From Dermatophilaceae bacterium Sec6.4 (GTDB taxonomy: Bacteria > Actinomycetota > Actinomycetes > Actinomycetales > Dermatophilaceae): 64,000 bases of DNA. Made by a program: the position numbers and the translations under genes. Each line of letters starts with the position of its first letter. Within the stretch, counting starts at the first letter, position 1. The stretch is taken from NCBI GenBank assembly GCA_039636865.1, contig CP144172.1, positions 1,302,001-1,366,000 on the forward strand, read 5' to 3'. The notes below the pieces were generated by a model that was not told where the DNA came from, did no database searches, and saw nothing but the letters and a program-made list of their open reading frames with translations. Below, piece by piece: positions 1 to 8,920 of the stretch.

Positions 1-2
1 CT

Positions 3-590
3 AACCAACTGGTCGACAAGGACTTCGCGGGTTACTACACCGAGTACGCGGCAACTGATTTCGCCACCCGGGTATGGACGAACAACGTATGGGTGGCCGC
101 CCTGTGCATTGCCTCCGGCGTGCTCGGACTTCCGGTGATCTACCTGCTCTTCCAGAACGTGATGAACGTGGCGATCATCGGTGGATTGATGGCCTCGCAC
201 GGCAAGCTGTCGCTCTTCTTCGGGCTGATCCTGCCGCACGGGATGTTGGAGTTGACGGCGGTGTTCGTGGCGGCCGGAGCGGGCCTGAAGCTGTTCTGGT
301 CATGGATCGAACCGGGCGGACGGACCCGGATGGATGCGATGGCCGCCGAGGGGCGGGCCGTCATCACGGTGGCGATGGGGCTGGTCGTGGTGCTGCTGGT
401 GACCGGGATCATCGAAGCATTCGTCACCCCGTCGGGGTTGCCCACCGGAGCGCGGATCGGGATCGGAGCGGCCGCTGAGGTGTTGTTCTTCCTCTACGTC
501 TTCATCATCGGCCGGCGGGCGTGGCGCGACGGCGACATGGGTGAGGTCGCCGAGATCGACCGCAGCGCCGCGTTGCCCACCGCTGCCTGA
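3..590 (+). CDS. SpoIIM-family (stage II sporulation protein M-like) membrane protein, 5' end missing
   Basis: The reading frame is open from base 3 and runs to TGA at 588-590, so the start lies outside the window. The visible C-terminal ~195 residues are strongly hydrophobic, with about four membrane segments. One of them is followed by the turn LPHGMLELTAVFVA, the conserved pattern of the SpoIIM/DUF95 family, in which a Gly-x-x-Glu lies in the membrane. In actinobacteria these proteins are usually encoded beside RDD-domain and MoxR/DUF58 genes and have no known link to sporulation. The gene is convergent with the DUF58/MoxR operon, which fits that neighbourhood. Molecular function is unknown. 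Confidence 0.8.
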   Translation, partial: NQLVDKDFAGYYTEYAATDFATRVWTNNVWVAALCIASGVLGLPVIYLLFQNVMNVAIIGGLMASHGKLSLFFGLILPHGMLELTAVFVAAGAGLKLFWSWIEPGGRTRMDAMAAEGRAVITVAMGLVVVLLVTGIIEAFVTPSGLPTGARIGIGAAAEVLFFLYVFIIGRRAWRDGDMGEVAEIDRSAALPTAA

Positions 591-599
591 GTCTCATCT

Positions 600-647
600 T
601 TTGGACATGCTGAACGGGGCACATGCGCCCCGTTCAGCATGTCCAAA
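600..647. terminator. Perfect 21-bp-stem hairpin, probable bidirectional terminator
   Basis: Left arm 600-620 and right arm 627-647 are exact reverse complements around a 6-nt loop. The element lies between two convergent stop codons (590 and 659). Its outer arm is a run of T then GGACATGC, which recurs almost unchanged in the hairpin at 32537-32588. The arms end in short T/A runs, so it can act on both strands. Confidence 0.75.
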
Positions 648-658
648 TCGCGAGATGG

Positions 659-1954
659 TCAGAGCAGACCCTGGCGCTTGAGCATCAGGTAGTGGTCCAC
701 GAGCGCTGTCGGCAATTCCTGCGGAGACTGGTCCAGCACGGTGATGCCGAGCTGACCGAGGGCCGCGGCAGCACGCTCACGCAACATGATGGTGCGCTCG
801 GCAGCGGCTGCGTCGTACGCCTGGAACGCCGTCTCGCGCTGCCCGGCTATCTCCTGCAGCAGCGGGTCGGTCACGGAGGCGAGGACGACGCGGTGCCGCC
901 GGGTGAGCGCGGGCAGACTCGGCAGCAGGCTGTGCTCGATCGCGGCCGGCTCCAGGGAGGTGAGGAGCACGACCAGCGCGCGCTGTCTCGACATGCTTTC
1001 CACGGCTGCGGCGAGGCGTGGCCAACTGGCTTCGACGAGGTCGGACTCCAGGGGAGCCATCGCGGTCACCAGCTGGTGCAGCAGCTGACCGCGGTCCTGC
1101 ACGCCGGTCACACGCGCCTGCACCGATCGTGCCCCGGCGAAGAACTGCACCCGGTCGCCTGCCCGCGATGCCAGCGCAGCGAGCAGCAGCGCCGCGTCCA
1201 TGCTGTGGTCCAGGCGGGTCGTGTCGCCCACCCGACCGGCGCTGGTGCGCGAGGTGTCCAGGACGATGACCACGCGCCGATCGCGCTCCGGTTGCCAGGT
1301 GCGCACGACCAGGTGCTGTCGTCGTGCGGTGGCCCGCCAATCCAGGCTGCGTACATCGTCGCCCTCGACGTAGTCACGCAGCGAATCGAATTCGGTGCCC
1401 TGCCCGCGCACCCGTACGGCGGAGCGTCCGTCGATCTGCCGCAGCGCCCGCAACCTGCTCGGTAGGTGCCGCCGCGAGGGGTACGCTGGGAGTGCGCGCA
1501 CCGATCCCGGAACCCGCATCGATCGTTGCCGGGCCGCAATACCCAGCGGTCCGAAAGAGCGGACGGTGACCTGGTCCGCGAGACGGTCGCCCCGGCGTAC
1601 CGGGGTCAGCACCGTGTTCAGGCGGGCACTCTCACCGGAGGGTAGCGACGTCCTGTGTCGCTGCGAATGGGCGCCGGCCGAGGGCTGCCAGGCGTCGCGC
1701 ACCAGGGCGCGGACACGGCGGCTGCCGTCGTTGCGCACCAGCAGGGAAGTCTGCGAGGACTCACCGAGCAGGACCTGAGGGGACGCCGAGCGGGAGAAGA
1801 CCAGCCGGGAAGGGGCGCCCGCGAGAAGCAGGTCGACACCGATCAGTACACCGACCACGGCCAGCCAGAGCAGCACGGAGAGCCCGCTCGGCACCAGGAC
1901 GACGTAGATCAGCCCCAGTGCGGCGAGCGCGACGGCGCGTCCGGTGATGGCCAT
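659..1954 (-). CDS. DUF58 domain-containing protein
   Basis: A 431-aa protein. The N-terminus carries two hydrophobic segments (about residues 5-45). The soluble part contains the DUF58 signature GDDVRSLDWRATAR, followed by a VWA-like fold with the DTS metal-site pattern (VVIVLDTSRTS). DUF58 proteins accompany MoxR AAA+ ATPases throughout bacteria and are thought to act with them in assembling or activating membrane-associated complexes; the client here is unknown. It is the last gene of a five-gene minus-strand operon, 9 nt after moxR. The ATG at 1954 gives the family's usual length. The stop faces the bidirectional hairpin at 600-647. Confidence 0.9.
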   Translation of the reverse strand: MAITGRAVALAALGLIYVVLVPSGLSVLLWLAVVGVLIGVDLLLAGAPSRLVFSRSASPQVLLGESSQTSLLVRNDGSRRVRALVRDAWQPSAGAHSQRHRTSLPSGESARLNTVLTPVRRGDRLADQVTVRSFGPLGIAARQRSMRVPGSVRALPAYPSRRHLPSRLRALRQIDGRSAVRVRGQGTEFDSLRDYVEGDDVRSLDWRATARRQHLVVRTWQPERDRRVVIVLDTSRTSAGRVGDTTRLDHSMDAALLLAALASRAGDRVQFFAGARSVQARVTGVQDRGQLLHQLVTAMAPLESDLVEASWPRLAAAVESMSRQRALVVLLTSLEPAAIEHSLLPSLPALTRRHRVVLASVTDPLLQEIAGQRETAFQAYDAAAAERTIMLRERAAAALGQLGITVLDQSPQELPTALVDHYLMLKRQGLL

Positions 1955-1963
1955 ATCAGGAAT

Positions 1964-2983
1964 TCAGCGGGGGACCGGCACAGACCCGGCGGCGGACTCC
2001 AGCACCGATGCTGCGCCGACGCCCTCCAACTCAGCCTCCGGGCGCAACGTGATGCGGTGGGCCAGGGTTGCGCGGGTCATCGTCTGTACGTCGTCGGGGG
2101 TCACGAAGTCGCGGCCGGCCAGGAACGCCCACGCCCGGCTCGTGGCCAGCAGCGCGGTGGCGCCGCGGGGGCTGACTCCGAGGGCGACCGACGGTGAGAA
2201 CCGGGTCGCGCGCGCGATGTCGACGATGTAGCCGGCAACCTCGGGCGCCACCCGGACGGCGCGGACGGCGCGGGCCCCTGCAGCGATGTCGTCGGCGCTC
2301 GCGACCGGTCGGATGCCGGCCGCCACGAGGTCACGGGGGTCGAACCCGTCGGCGTGCCGCTGCAGCACGATCATCTCGTTCGCCCGATCCGGTAGCGACA
2401 CCACGACTTTGAGCAGGAACCGGTCCAGCTGTGCTTCGGGCAGCGGGTAGGTGCCCTCGTACTCGACCGGATTCTGGGTGGCCGCGACCATGAAAGGCAC
2501 CGGTAGTGGGCGTGCTGCGCCATCGACGGAGACCTGACGTTCCTCCATCGCCTCCAGCAGTGCCGACTGGGTCTTGGGTGGGGTGCGGTTGATCTCGTCA
2601 GCGAGTAGCAGGTTGGTGAAGACCGGGCCGGGGCGGAAGACGAAATCGGAGCTACGCCCGTCGTAGACCAGCGACCCGGTCAGGTCGCCCGGCATCAGGT
2701 CGGGGGTGAACTGCACGCGTTTGGTCTGCAGCGACAGCGCCTGGGCCAGTGAACGCACCAGTAGTGTCTTGGCGACCCCGGGCACCCCTTCGAGCAGCAC
2801 GTGACCACCGGCGAGCAGGCCGACGACCAGTCCTCCGATGGCCGCGTCCTGGCCGACGACGGCCTTGTTGACCTCGTTACGGACGTCGAGCATCGCCTGT
2901 CGGGCGCGGGTCGCGTCGATCGATGATGCGTCGGCGCGGGTTGCGTCGGCATCTGATCCGGGCACGGGATTCGAGTCGCTCAT
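1964..2983 (-). CDS. MoxR-family AAA+ ATPase
   Basis: A 339-aa protein with a MoxR-type AAA+ core. Walker A is GVPGVAKT (residues 66-73) and Walker B is LLLADE (125-130). The sensor region reads [21 protein letters not shown], which is typical of MoxR (AAA_3). These ATPases act as chaperones that insert cofactors or activate VWA-domain partners, here most likely the DUF58 protein encoded next. The ATG overlaps the upstream DUF4350 stop by 4 nt (ATGA), so the two are translationally coupled. The first ~25 residues are a low-complexity D/A/S-rich tail. This is one of two MoxR-like genes in the window; the other is at 24727. Confidence 0.93.
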   Translation of the reverse strand: MSDSNPVPGSDADATRADASSIDATRARQAMLDVRNEVNKAVVGQDAAIGGLVVGLLAGGHVLLEGVPGVAKTLLVRSLAQALSLQTKRVQFTPDLMPGDLTGSLVYDGRSSDFVFRPGPVFTNLLLADEINRTPPKTQSALLEAMEERQVSVDGAARPLPVPFMVAATQNPVEYEGTYPLPEAQLDRFLLKVVVSLPDRANEMIVLQRHADGFDPRDLVAAGIRPVASADDIAAGARAVRAVRVAPEVAGYIVDIARATRFSPSVALGVSPRGATALLATSRAWAFLAGRDFVTPDDVQTMTRATLAHRITLRPEAELEGVGAASVLESAAGSVPVPR

Positions 2984-4110
2984 GTGCGGCGTACCTGCCT
3001 TTCGAGGGTCTGTAGTTCCTGGGCGGTCCGGACCAGCTCATCGTCGTCGAGTACAGGGGCCTCGACCAGAAGAGCCCGCACCCGGGCCGGGTCGAGCGCG
3101 GCGGCCTGGGCCGCCTGGGAGCACAGCTGGGTCGGATCGGTGCTCGGTGCGAGGCCGAGGTAGCGGGCTATCCGATGCCGCGATGCGATGCGGAGCACCT
3201 CAGCGGTACGGGCGGTATCGCGCGCCCGCCGGTAGAGCTGGCCACGGCTGCGGGTGGTCTCGACAGCCGGTACAACGACCGGCAGCGGTTCGGTCACCAG
3301 CGGACCGAGTCGCCGGCCACGCCAGAGCATGAGCAGCACGACGCAGACGCAGACGAGACTCAGCGCGGGGAAGGTCCAACGGGGCCATGGGGAGGCGTCG
3401 GTGGCCGCGACCGGGTCGGCGTCGGCGTGCGCTGGGTCGACGGCGACCCAGGTCAGCGAGCGGTGTGATCCCAGTGCGCGCAGTGCGAAGGCAGCGTTGT
3501 CGCCGTCGGCGACGGTGCTGTTGCGCATCAGACTGTCGCTGCCGATCACGGTCACCGCGGGTCGGAGACCAGGGATCGCGGGCAGGGTGCGTATCACGTC
3601 GCCCCCGTCGTCGGAGCGCACGCAGCCCTGACCCGAGGTGGACGTGTAGGCGCGGCTGCCCGGCTCGGCGGCGAAGATCAACCCCCGGTAGGGCGAAGTG
3701 GTGCATTCTGCGTCGATCGGTGCACGGGAGGATGGCCCCGGAACGGCCCGGACTGGTATGCCGAGGGCCTGCAGTACCGGCGTCGCGGGTGCGATCAGCA
3801 CGAGCGAGCCGGCGCCGGCGGAGGAGCGGGCGATCTGGCGCAGTGACTGCACGCCGAGCAGACCTCCGCGGGTCAGCACGACTGTCGTGGCGGTGTCGGA
3901 CGGGCGGCGACTCAGATCACCGGCGGTGTGGGCCACGGTGACCTGCACGCCCTGGGCCCGTAGTACCTGCGCGAGGGCCTTGGATCCCGTCGGAGCAGCA
4001 GACGCCGGATCGAGCGGTTCCTTCCTACCCGGACCACCGATAACGGCCGCGATCGCCACCAGGATCAGCACGAGCACGAGCAACGCCGCGAGCAACCGGC
4101 CGCGGGTCAT
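2980..4110 (-). CDS. DUF4350 domain-containing membrane protein
   Basis: A 376-aa protein. It starts with an N-terminal membrane anchor (residues about 6-25, LLAALLVLVLILVAIAAVIG). A DUF4350 domain follows with the usual SKALAQVLRAQGVQV and LVLIAPATPVL patterns, and a second membrane segment sits near residue 245 (LSLVCVCVVLLMLW). The fold resembles a GATase-like domain exposed outside the membrane. It overlaps both neighbours by 4 nt, the tightest possible coupling, and belongs to the conserved DUF4129-DUF4350-MoxR-DUF58 set. Function is unknown; a role in an envelope-associated complex is inferred from the neighbourhood only. Confidence 0.88.
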   Translation of the reverse strand: MTRGRLLAALLVLVLILVAIAAVIGGPGRKEPLDPASAAPTGSKALAQVLRAQGVQVTVAHTAGDLSRRPSDTATTVVLTRGGLLGVQSLRQIARSSAGAGSLVLIAPATPVLQALGIPVRAVPGPSSRAPIDAECTTSPYRGLIFAAEPGSRAYTSTSGQGCVRSDDGGDVIRTLPAIPGLRPAVTVIGSDSLMRNSTVADGDNAAFALRALGSHRSLTWVAVDPAHADADPVAATDASPWPRWTFPALSLVCVCVVLLMLWRGRRLGPLVTEPLPVVVPAVETTRSRGQLYRRARDTARTAEVLRIASRHRIARYLGLAPSTDPTQLCSQAAQAAALDPARVRALLVEAPVLDDDELVRTAQELQTLERQVRRT

Positions 4111-4763
4111 CCGTTGCTCCCCGAGCCGGTGAAACTACCGGCCGCGGGGGCTGGGCGGGCACGCTGCACGTCCAGTTCCAGCTCGCGCATCCGGGCGCAG
4201 GCTGCGGCGTCGGCGGGCTGATCGCCGTACAGCACGGCATCGAAGATCGTGGCCGCGGCGGCGACGTCGCCCGCCCGGTCGGGGAACCGCCCACCGAGGA
4301 CCCGTGCGATGTCGTACGCAGTCAGGCCGGGTGCCGGATCGACCAGCGCGCGCTCGACGCCCCGCACGGCGAGGGCACGGAAGTAGTCGAGGGTGGCACC
4401 TTGGAAATCGCCTGCACGCTCCGCGTGGCCGGCCCGGCGGCGTAGATCAGAGGCTGTCATGGCATGTTCGCCGAGTACCGCGTCCTCGCTCGTGGATCGG
4501 GGGTGCACCCGACCGCGGCGAAGGCTGATCGCCGCGACGACCACGAGCAGGATGACCAGGAGGATGCCGACCAACCAGGCAATCGCGGGCACCGTGCCGC
4601 CGGCTCCGTCAAGTAGCCGGCCCAGTTGTTCTCCCAGCCAGTCCAGCACCGTCTGCAACAGGCCCTTGTGCTGCTGATACTCCTGTTTGGCCAGTTCCTG
4701 GCGTAGCAGGTTCGCTGCCTGACCCGCGCTGGGCGTCAGCGGTGGGCCCTCAGTTCCTGCCAT
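4107..4763 (-). CDS. DUF4129 domain-containing membrane protein
   Basis: A 218-aa protein with one membrane segment (about residues 62-82, AWLVGILLVILLVVVAAISL). A cytoplasmic C-terminal DUF4129 domain follows, recognisable from FQGATLDYFRALAVRGVERA and the closing AATIFDAVLYGDQPA. In many bacteria this domain ends a transglutaminase-like protein; here it stands alone, which is common in actinobacteria. Its start lies 14 nt inside the end of the upstream membrane-protein gene, and its stop overlaps DUF4350 by 4 nt. No function has been established. Confidence 0.87.
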   Translation of the reverse strand: MAGTEGPPLTPSAGQAANLLRQELAKQEYQQHKGLLQTVLDWLGEQLGRLLDGAGGTVPAIAWLVGILLVILLVVVAAISLRRGRVHPRSTSEDAVLGEHAMTASDLRRRAGHAERAGDFQGATLDYFRALAVRGVERALVDPAPGLTAYDIARVLGGRFPDRAGDVAAAATIFDAVLYGDQPADAAACARMRELELDVQRARPAPAAGSFTGSGSNG

Positions 4764-5955
4764 GACCGTCCTGGGCTGCAGCGGACATCAAGGCGACGTC
4801 CAAGCCCTCCCTGCGCATCCGCTGATCGATGTAGAGCAGGCCGGTGGTGCCGTTGACGAAGGGGGCGACGGCGGCCGTGACGACCGCCGACCACAGCTGT
4901 GCGGCGACGAGCAGCAGGATGCTGGTGACCCCGCTGGTGGACAGTCCGCCGAGGGTCAGGAACGTCGCTGGAAGGTTGGCGAAGCCGCCGACGAAACCAG
5001 CCACGAGGGCCGCGAGCAACGAGATCCCGAGGATCCGCCAGAACGCGCCGCGCGTCAAACCCCACGAGCGGCGTAGCGCGGCGATCGGGCCGATGCCCTC
5101 CAACACCAGTGCCGGGCTGGCCAGCAGGATCCGGGTATACACCGCGATGAGGGCGACAAGCGAGAGCAGCCCGAGCAGGATGCCGAGCACGACCGCGAGC
5201 ACTGTGCCCGCCGTGGCGGCCACCAGGACGATGATGCCGACGACGACCGCAATGGCCAGCAGGGCGCCCAGCAGCAAAAGGACGGTCATCCCGAGAAGTG
5301 CCCAGATCCGTGGTCGGATGCGGGCCCACGTACTGCCCATGCTGATGCGACGACCCAGGACCGCTTCGGAGACGACGACGATGAGCATTCCGGCGAGCAC
5401 GATGCCCCCGATGTAGCTGAAGACCTGCGCGATGAGGCTGGCCGCATTGAGATCGATGCTGCTCGACATGCCGCTGCCACTGCCGCTGGTGGTGTCCGGG
5501 TTGAAGTTGATGCCGTTGGGGAACGCCGCATCCTTCAGCCACAGCGTCAAGATCAGGCTGGGAACGGCCACGATGAGATGCACGATCAGCGACAGGCCGA
5601 GGGTTGCGGCAGGGTTGCCGCGGATCGTCGCGAACGCGCCGCCGAAGATGTCGCCGAGGCTGAGGGGCCGAAGCGGCACGACACCCGGCTTCGGTGCCAT
5701 CGGGCGGAACTGGTTCGGACCGCTGTAATAGGGGCCACTGCCCTGGGGCCGGCCGTACTGTGGCCCGCCGTACTGGGGCCCGCCGTACTGGGGCGGACTC
5801 TGCTGCGGGGGCATCGGCCCGTACGCGCCGTACCGGGGTCGCGGTCGATCATCGTGGTGCTCACCCTGGCCGCCGTATGACGGCCCCTGCTGCGGTTGCT
5901 GCCCCTGCTGTGGCTGCTGTGGGTCCCCCGACGGGCTTGCCCATCCGTCGCTCAT
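4750..5955 (-). CDS. Multipass membrane protein with Pro/Gln/Gly/Tyr-rich N-terminal tail
   Basis: A 401-aa protein. Residues 1-95 are a disordered tail rich in P, Q, G and Y, with tandem PQYGG units. The rest has about six membrane segments and resembles the membrane domain found in glycerophosphoryl diester phosphodiesterase-like proteins (YciC/DUF7544-type). Motifs such as LRPLSLGDIFGGAFATIRGNP right after the tail, and IAALRRSWGLTRGAFWRILG, are typical of that family. It is the first gene of the MoxR/DUF58 operon. There is no catalytic domain, so it is not itself a phosphodiesterase. Similar tails occur in actinobacterial envelope proteins and may mediate clustering; that is an inference. 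Confidence 0.8.
   Translation of the reverse strand: MSDGWASPSGDPQQPQQGQQPQQGPSYGGQGEHHDDRPRPRYGAYGPMPPQQSPPQYGGPQYGGPQYGRPQGSGPYYSGPNQFRPMAPKPGVVPLRPLSLGDIFGGAFATIRGNPAATLGLSLIVHLIVAVPSLILTLWLKDAAFPNGINFNPDTTSGSGSGMSSSIDLNAASLIAQVFSYIGGIVLAGMLIVVVSEAVLGRRISMGSTWARIRPRIWALLGMTVLLLLGALLAIAVVVGIIVLVAATAGTVLAVVLGILLGLLSLVALIAVYTRILLASPALVLEGIGPIAALRRSWGLTRGAFWRILGISLLAALVAGFVGGFANLPATFLTLGGLSTSGVTSILLLVAAQLWSAVVTAAVAPFVNGTTGLLYIDQRMRREGLDVALMSAAAQDGHGRN
5753..5797 (-). repeat. Three 15-bp in-frame tandem repeats (PQYGG units)
   Basis: Units at 5753-5767, 5768-5782 and 5783-5797 differ at only a few bases. They encode the repeated PQYGG/PQYGR pentapeptides in the tail of the membrane protein above. 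This is a slippage-prone low-complexity stretch. Confidence 0.7.
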
Positions 5956-5965
5956 GAGCAGAACC

Positions 5966-6430
5966 CTAACCGGCGCGCGGTTGGTGCCTTGCTACCCGTG
6001 GCACCGGTTGCGTCTTTTCGTGAGGGTGCGGCAATAGCTGCACCCTCACCACAAATCGCAACCATCCCGTCAGGCCCGCTGTACGCGCATCGTCCAGGGT
6101 CCGCTCAAGGGTGACGTGGGGGTAGCCGGGCTCGCCGCCGAACCAGTCATACAACTCCGGGACGTCCTGGCCGTGCACCTGTTGGGTGAGGAAGATGCCG
6201 CCTGCGCGCAGCACGCGCGCCACTTCCTCGGCGTTGTATGACTCGTGCCGTGCCATCACCAGATCGAAGGATTCATCCTGCATCGGCATCCGCTGATCGT
6301 GTTCGCTGTCGTACCGGGCGAGGTCGATACCGCAGGGCGTCAGCGCGTTTCTGGCGACGTCGAGGTTGGGCGCCCACCCCTCTGTGGCGGTAAGCCGCAA
6401 AGGCCGGTGCGGGCCGAGCAGGGTGTCCAA
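5966..6430 (-). pseudogene. Degraded SAM-dependent methyltransferase remnant
   Basis: The best-preserved part reads like the middle of a class I methyltransferase. It contains LTATEGWAPNLDVARNAL (post-I acidic turn), FDLVMARHESYNAEEVARVL and GGIFLTQQVHGQD. The glycine-rich SAM-binding motif I that should precede it is absent. Upstream in the same frame there is no ATG or GTG before a stop at about 6512; the frame can only start at a TTG at 6430. After DARTAGL the frame runs into a nested inverted repeat and a basic, unrelated tail instead of the family's C-terminal domain. Both ends are therefore missing, and the gene is probably not functional. Confidence 0.65.
6006..6063. repeat. Nested inverted repeat at the end of the methyltransferase remnant
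   Basis: The inner stem GTGAGGGTGC / GCACCCTCAC spans 6020-6049. An outer GGTTGCG (6006-6012) pairs with CGCAACC (6057-6063). On the minus strand the inner hairpin is followed by GAAAAG, with no T run. It could act as a weak terminator between the remnant and whatever precedes it, or be the scar of an inserted element. Confidence 0.5.
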
Positions 6431-6580
6431 CTTCAGCCGGCGGTCATCCGTCCATCCAGCCTGGAAAATCCTAGCCCACCATGTCGGCGTTCGTCTAAGC
6501 GGTGGTGAGCCGCTTCGCGAGGGAGTCGATCATGGCGGTCAGGTTAATGCTCTGGCCGTAGCTCCGCCGTGGGTGATGAG

Positions 6581-8728
6581 CTATTGAACTCCGTTCAGCG
6601 CGTCGACCACCTTGAACAGATCGCCCTGGCTGTAATAGTTGACGGCGACAAAATTAGGGATCATGCCGCGTTCGCGCCGGCACCTGACGATTCGCGGGTA
6701 CAAGCTGTCGTAGGCGTTGACCTGCGCGGCGTCGGAGATGATGGCATCGAAGTGGTTGAGCCAATTGTTGACCAACAGCAGTTGGCTTTTGTCAGTACCG
6801 CGATTTCGGGCGCAACTGAGTTGATCGGGGGTCTTGGAGTCGTAGTTGGTGTCCTGCACCTGGCTGAAGCCCTGCATCAGCCACGGGTCGGCGGTCCCGC
6901 CGCCGTGGTTCTCCATGAGCACCACGAGCCGCTTGTTCGTGTTGATCATCTGGCCCAACGTGGGCCACGGTTGACCGACCTGGTGGGTTGCGACATACGG
7001 CAACAGACCTGCCTGCCGGAACACCGTGGCGGTGTCCGCGGGTGAGACGTAGTCCTCGATGAAGAAGGTGACGACCTCGCGGGGATGCGCGGCCAACCAG
7101 GCTCGAACCTTTGCCATATCCGGCTCCCACTTGGTCGCCCCGATATCGCACACCCCGTGGCACAGGTAGGGCTCGACGGGACCGGTCGGTTTCCCCGAGA
7201 TCGCGCTGCGCAGCCGTAGGGCGCTCGCCACCGCACCCACTCCGAAGTCTGCATCGGCCTTTGCCCGGCCCGCCGCTTTGTCCTGCGCAGCGTTGGTGAC
7301 CTGCCCGGCAGTGGTCGTCGTCTGGCCGTACCAACTGTCGATCAGCATCACCCGAATACCCGCGTTGAGCTGGCCGATCAGACCGGTGGGTTGCTCGGCC
7401 AGATACCACCCGGGTTCGTCCGCTGCGGACATTGCGTTATGCGCCGCTGGGTAGGCGACATCGTTGTACGGCCGGTCGCACAGCTGCGTGAAACCGTTGC
7501 AGGCTGTGGTGTCGCCGGGCCCGGCCACGGCCGGCAGGGCACGCGAGGTCGGTAGGGCCAGCGACAGTGTCAACGTCATCACGACCACCACCGGCAGAAC
7601 TGCCATTGCCCGCGTTGTCCACACATACCGTCGTGCGGACAGTTGCTCCTGCGCATCCCGTCTGCTGCCCGCCAACTGCAGGAGCACCCTGGTGATCTCA
7701 ACGAGCCCGAGGACCAGTACCCCCATGCCGGCGACGACCGCGAGGGTCTGCACAGCCAACGAGGGCCGCAGCACGACGAAGGCGCCCACCGTCGCCAACC
7801 CCGCCGCACGCAGTGCCTGAATGCGCTGGGACGCGGGTCGCACCGCGAGCCAGTCCCGCCAGCCCGAGCCTGCGGGCGCGTCGCCGTCCAGTACGGCCAG
7901 CACCCGCAGTACGACGCCGGCGCCGATCAGCACCGCAGCCGGCCACCACAGCAGTCCTGCCAGCACGTGCAGGACTGCGGCGCGTAACGCCCCGGACAAC
8001 GAGTTCGAATCGGCCGATGCGGCGAACGCGGAGGCGCCGCCGGCCAGCGCCACGATCAACGCGCCGGCCGCGACCACGGCAAACCCGATGTGGCGCAACG
8101 AGTTCTTGCGCCAACCCCACAGCCACGCTGCGCCGACGAAGCAACCGAGCGCCAGGGTCGGTAGCAGCCACGCCAGCAGGGTGATCCGGCGCGCGATGGA
8201 GATCGTGGACTGCGCGGCGCTCTGGTCCCCGATCCGGGCCAGCGTCACATCGATGTTCGACGGCAACCCGGCCGGGGACTGCGGAGCTATCTTCTGCACC
8301 ACCCCTGAGAGCACCGAGCCGATATCCGCGAGCCGCAGCACAACCACCCCGGATCCGGGTTGGGTGAACGCGTCGTGCACCTGACGGACGGCGCCCTGCA
8401 GCACCGGGCTGAAGGTGGGGCTACGCGCCACCGAGATCGCTGCTGCCTCGATCAGCGGCCGGACCGCCGTCAGATCGGCGTCCGCCCGCAGGATCGCGTC
8501 GGTCATCGCGATCCCGACCTGCCGGGAGACCGCCTCGTCCTGCCGCACCTGATCGACATGGGCCGCGAACCGCGAGCCGTCGACCAGTTGCCGGTTGGCG
8601 ATCCCGGCGATCGTGCCCAGCGCCAGAAGCACCGCTGCGAGAGCACACAGCACAACGGACCAGCGCCGTCGCGCTCTGTCCACACCGACGACTGCCACAG
8701 GAGGAGTCGACTCCGAGTTCATCCCCAT
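6581..8728 (-). CDS. Multipass membrane protein with C-terminal PI-PLC X-like phosphodiesterase domain
   Basis: About 715 aa from the ATG at 8728; a second ATG lies at 8722, and neither has a strong ribosome site. Layout: one N-terminal membrane helix (VVLCALAAVLLALGTIAGIA), a ~150-residue extracytoplasmic region, and five or six membrane helices. After those comes a large C-terminal domain resembling phosphatidylinositol-specific phospholipase C. The latter opens with VAYPAAHNAMSAADEPGW, whose His matches the first catalytic histidine of the X-box, then IRVMLIDSWYGQ, EVVTFFIEDYVSP and LVVLMENHGGG. The domain would lie outside the cell. Substrate unknown. The gene stands alone, 193 bp after the aldehyde dehydrogenase genes. 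Confidence 0.75.
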   Translation of the reverse strand: MGMNSESTPPVAVVGVDRARRRWSVVLCALAAVLLALGTIAGIANRQLVDGSRFAAHVDQVRQDEAVSRQVGIAMTDAILRADADLTAVRPLIEAAAISVARSPTFSPVLQGAVRQVHDAFTQPGSGVVVLRLADIGSVLSGVVQKIAPQSPAGLPSNIDVTLARIGDQSAAQSTISIARRITLLAWLLPTLALGCFVGAAWLWGWRKNSLRHIGFAVVAAGALIVALAGGASAFAASADSNSLSGALRAAVLHVLAGLLWWPAAVLIGAGVVLRVLAVLDGDAPAGSGWRDWLAVRPASQRIQALRAAGLATVGAFVVLRPSLAVQTLAVVAGMGVLVLGLVEITRVLLQLAGSRRDAQEQLSARRYVWTTRAMAVLPVVVVMTLTLSLALPTSRALPAVAGPGDTTACNGFTQLCDRPYNDVAYPAAHNAMSAADEPGWYLAEQPTGLIGQLNAGIRVMLIDSWYGQTTTTAGQVTNAAQDKAAGRAKADADFGVGAVASALRLRSAISGKPTGPVEPYLCHGVCDIGATKWEPDMAKVRAWLAAHPREVVTFFIEDYVSPADTATVFRQAGLLPYVATHQVGQPWPTLGQMINTNKRLVVLMENHGGGTADPWLMQGFSQVQDTNYDSKTPDQLSCARNRGTDKSQLLLVNNWLNHFDAIISDAAQVNAYDSLYPRIVRCRRERGMIPNFVAVNYYSQGDLFKVVDALNGVQ

Positions 8729-8920
8729 CTGGGTGATTATGAAGCAGAACTCGCGCGGATCACGGCATCGCGCGGTCCGCCGGTCCCGTTCGGAGGGGCC
8801 CTGGGTCAGCCCGTACCGGGTGAATCGGCACAGGTAATCGTCCCAGTCACCGATCGGTACGCGGTCATCGGTTGGGACGCCGGCGCAGACCACGCTGACC
8901 CAACACAGGTCGGTCTGTGC

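Noticed and set aside
623..1465. 280-aa plus-strand ORF opposite DUF58
   Set aside because: Antisense to a well-supported gene, low-complexity His/Gln/Arg composition typical of GC-rich shadow frames.
6536..6583. Possible histidine phosphatase fragment after the PI-PLC gene (reads LITHGGATARAL)
   Set aside because: Only 13 codons after the stop with an early TGA; too short to separate from chance.
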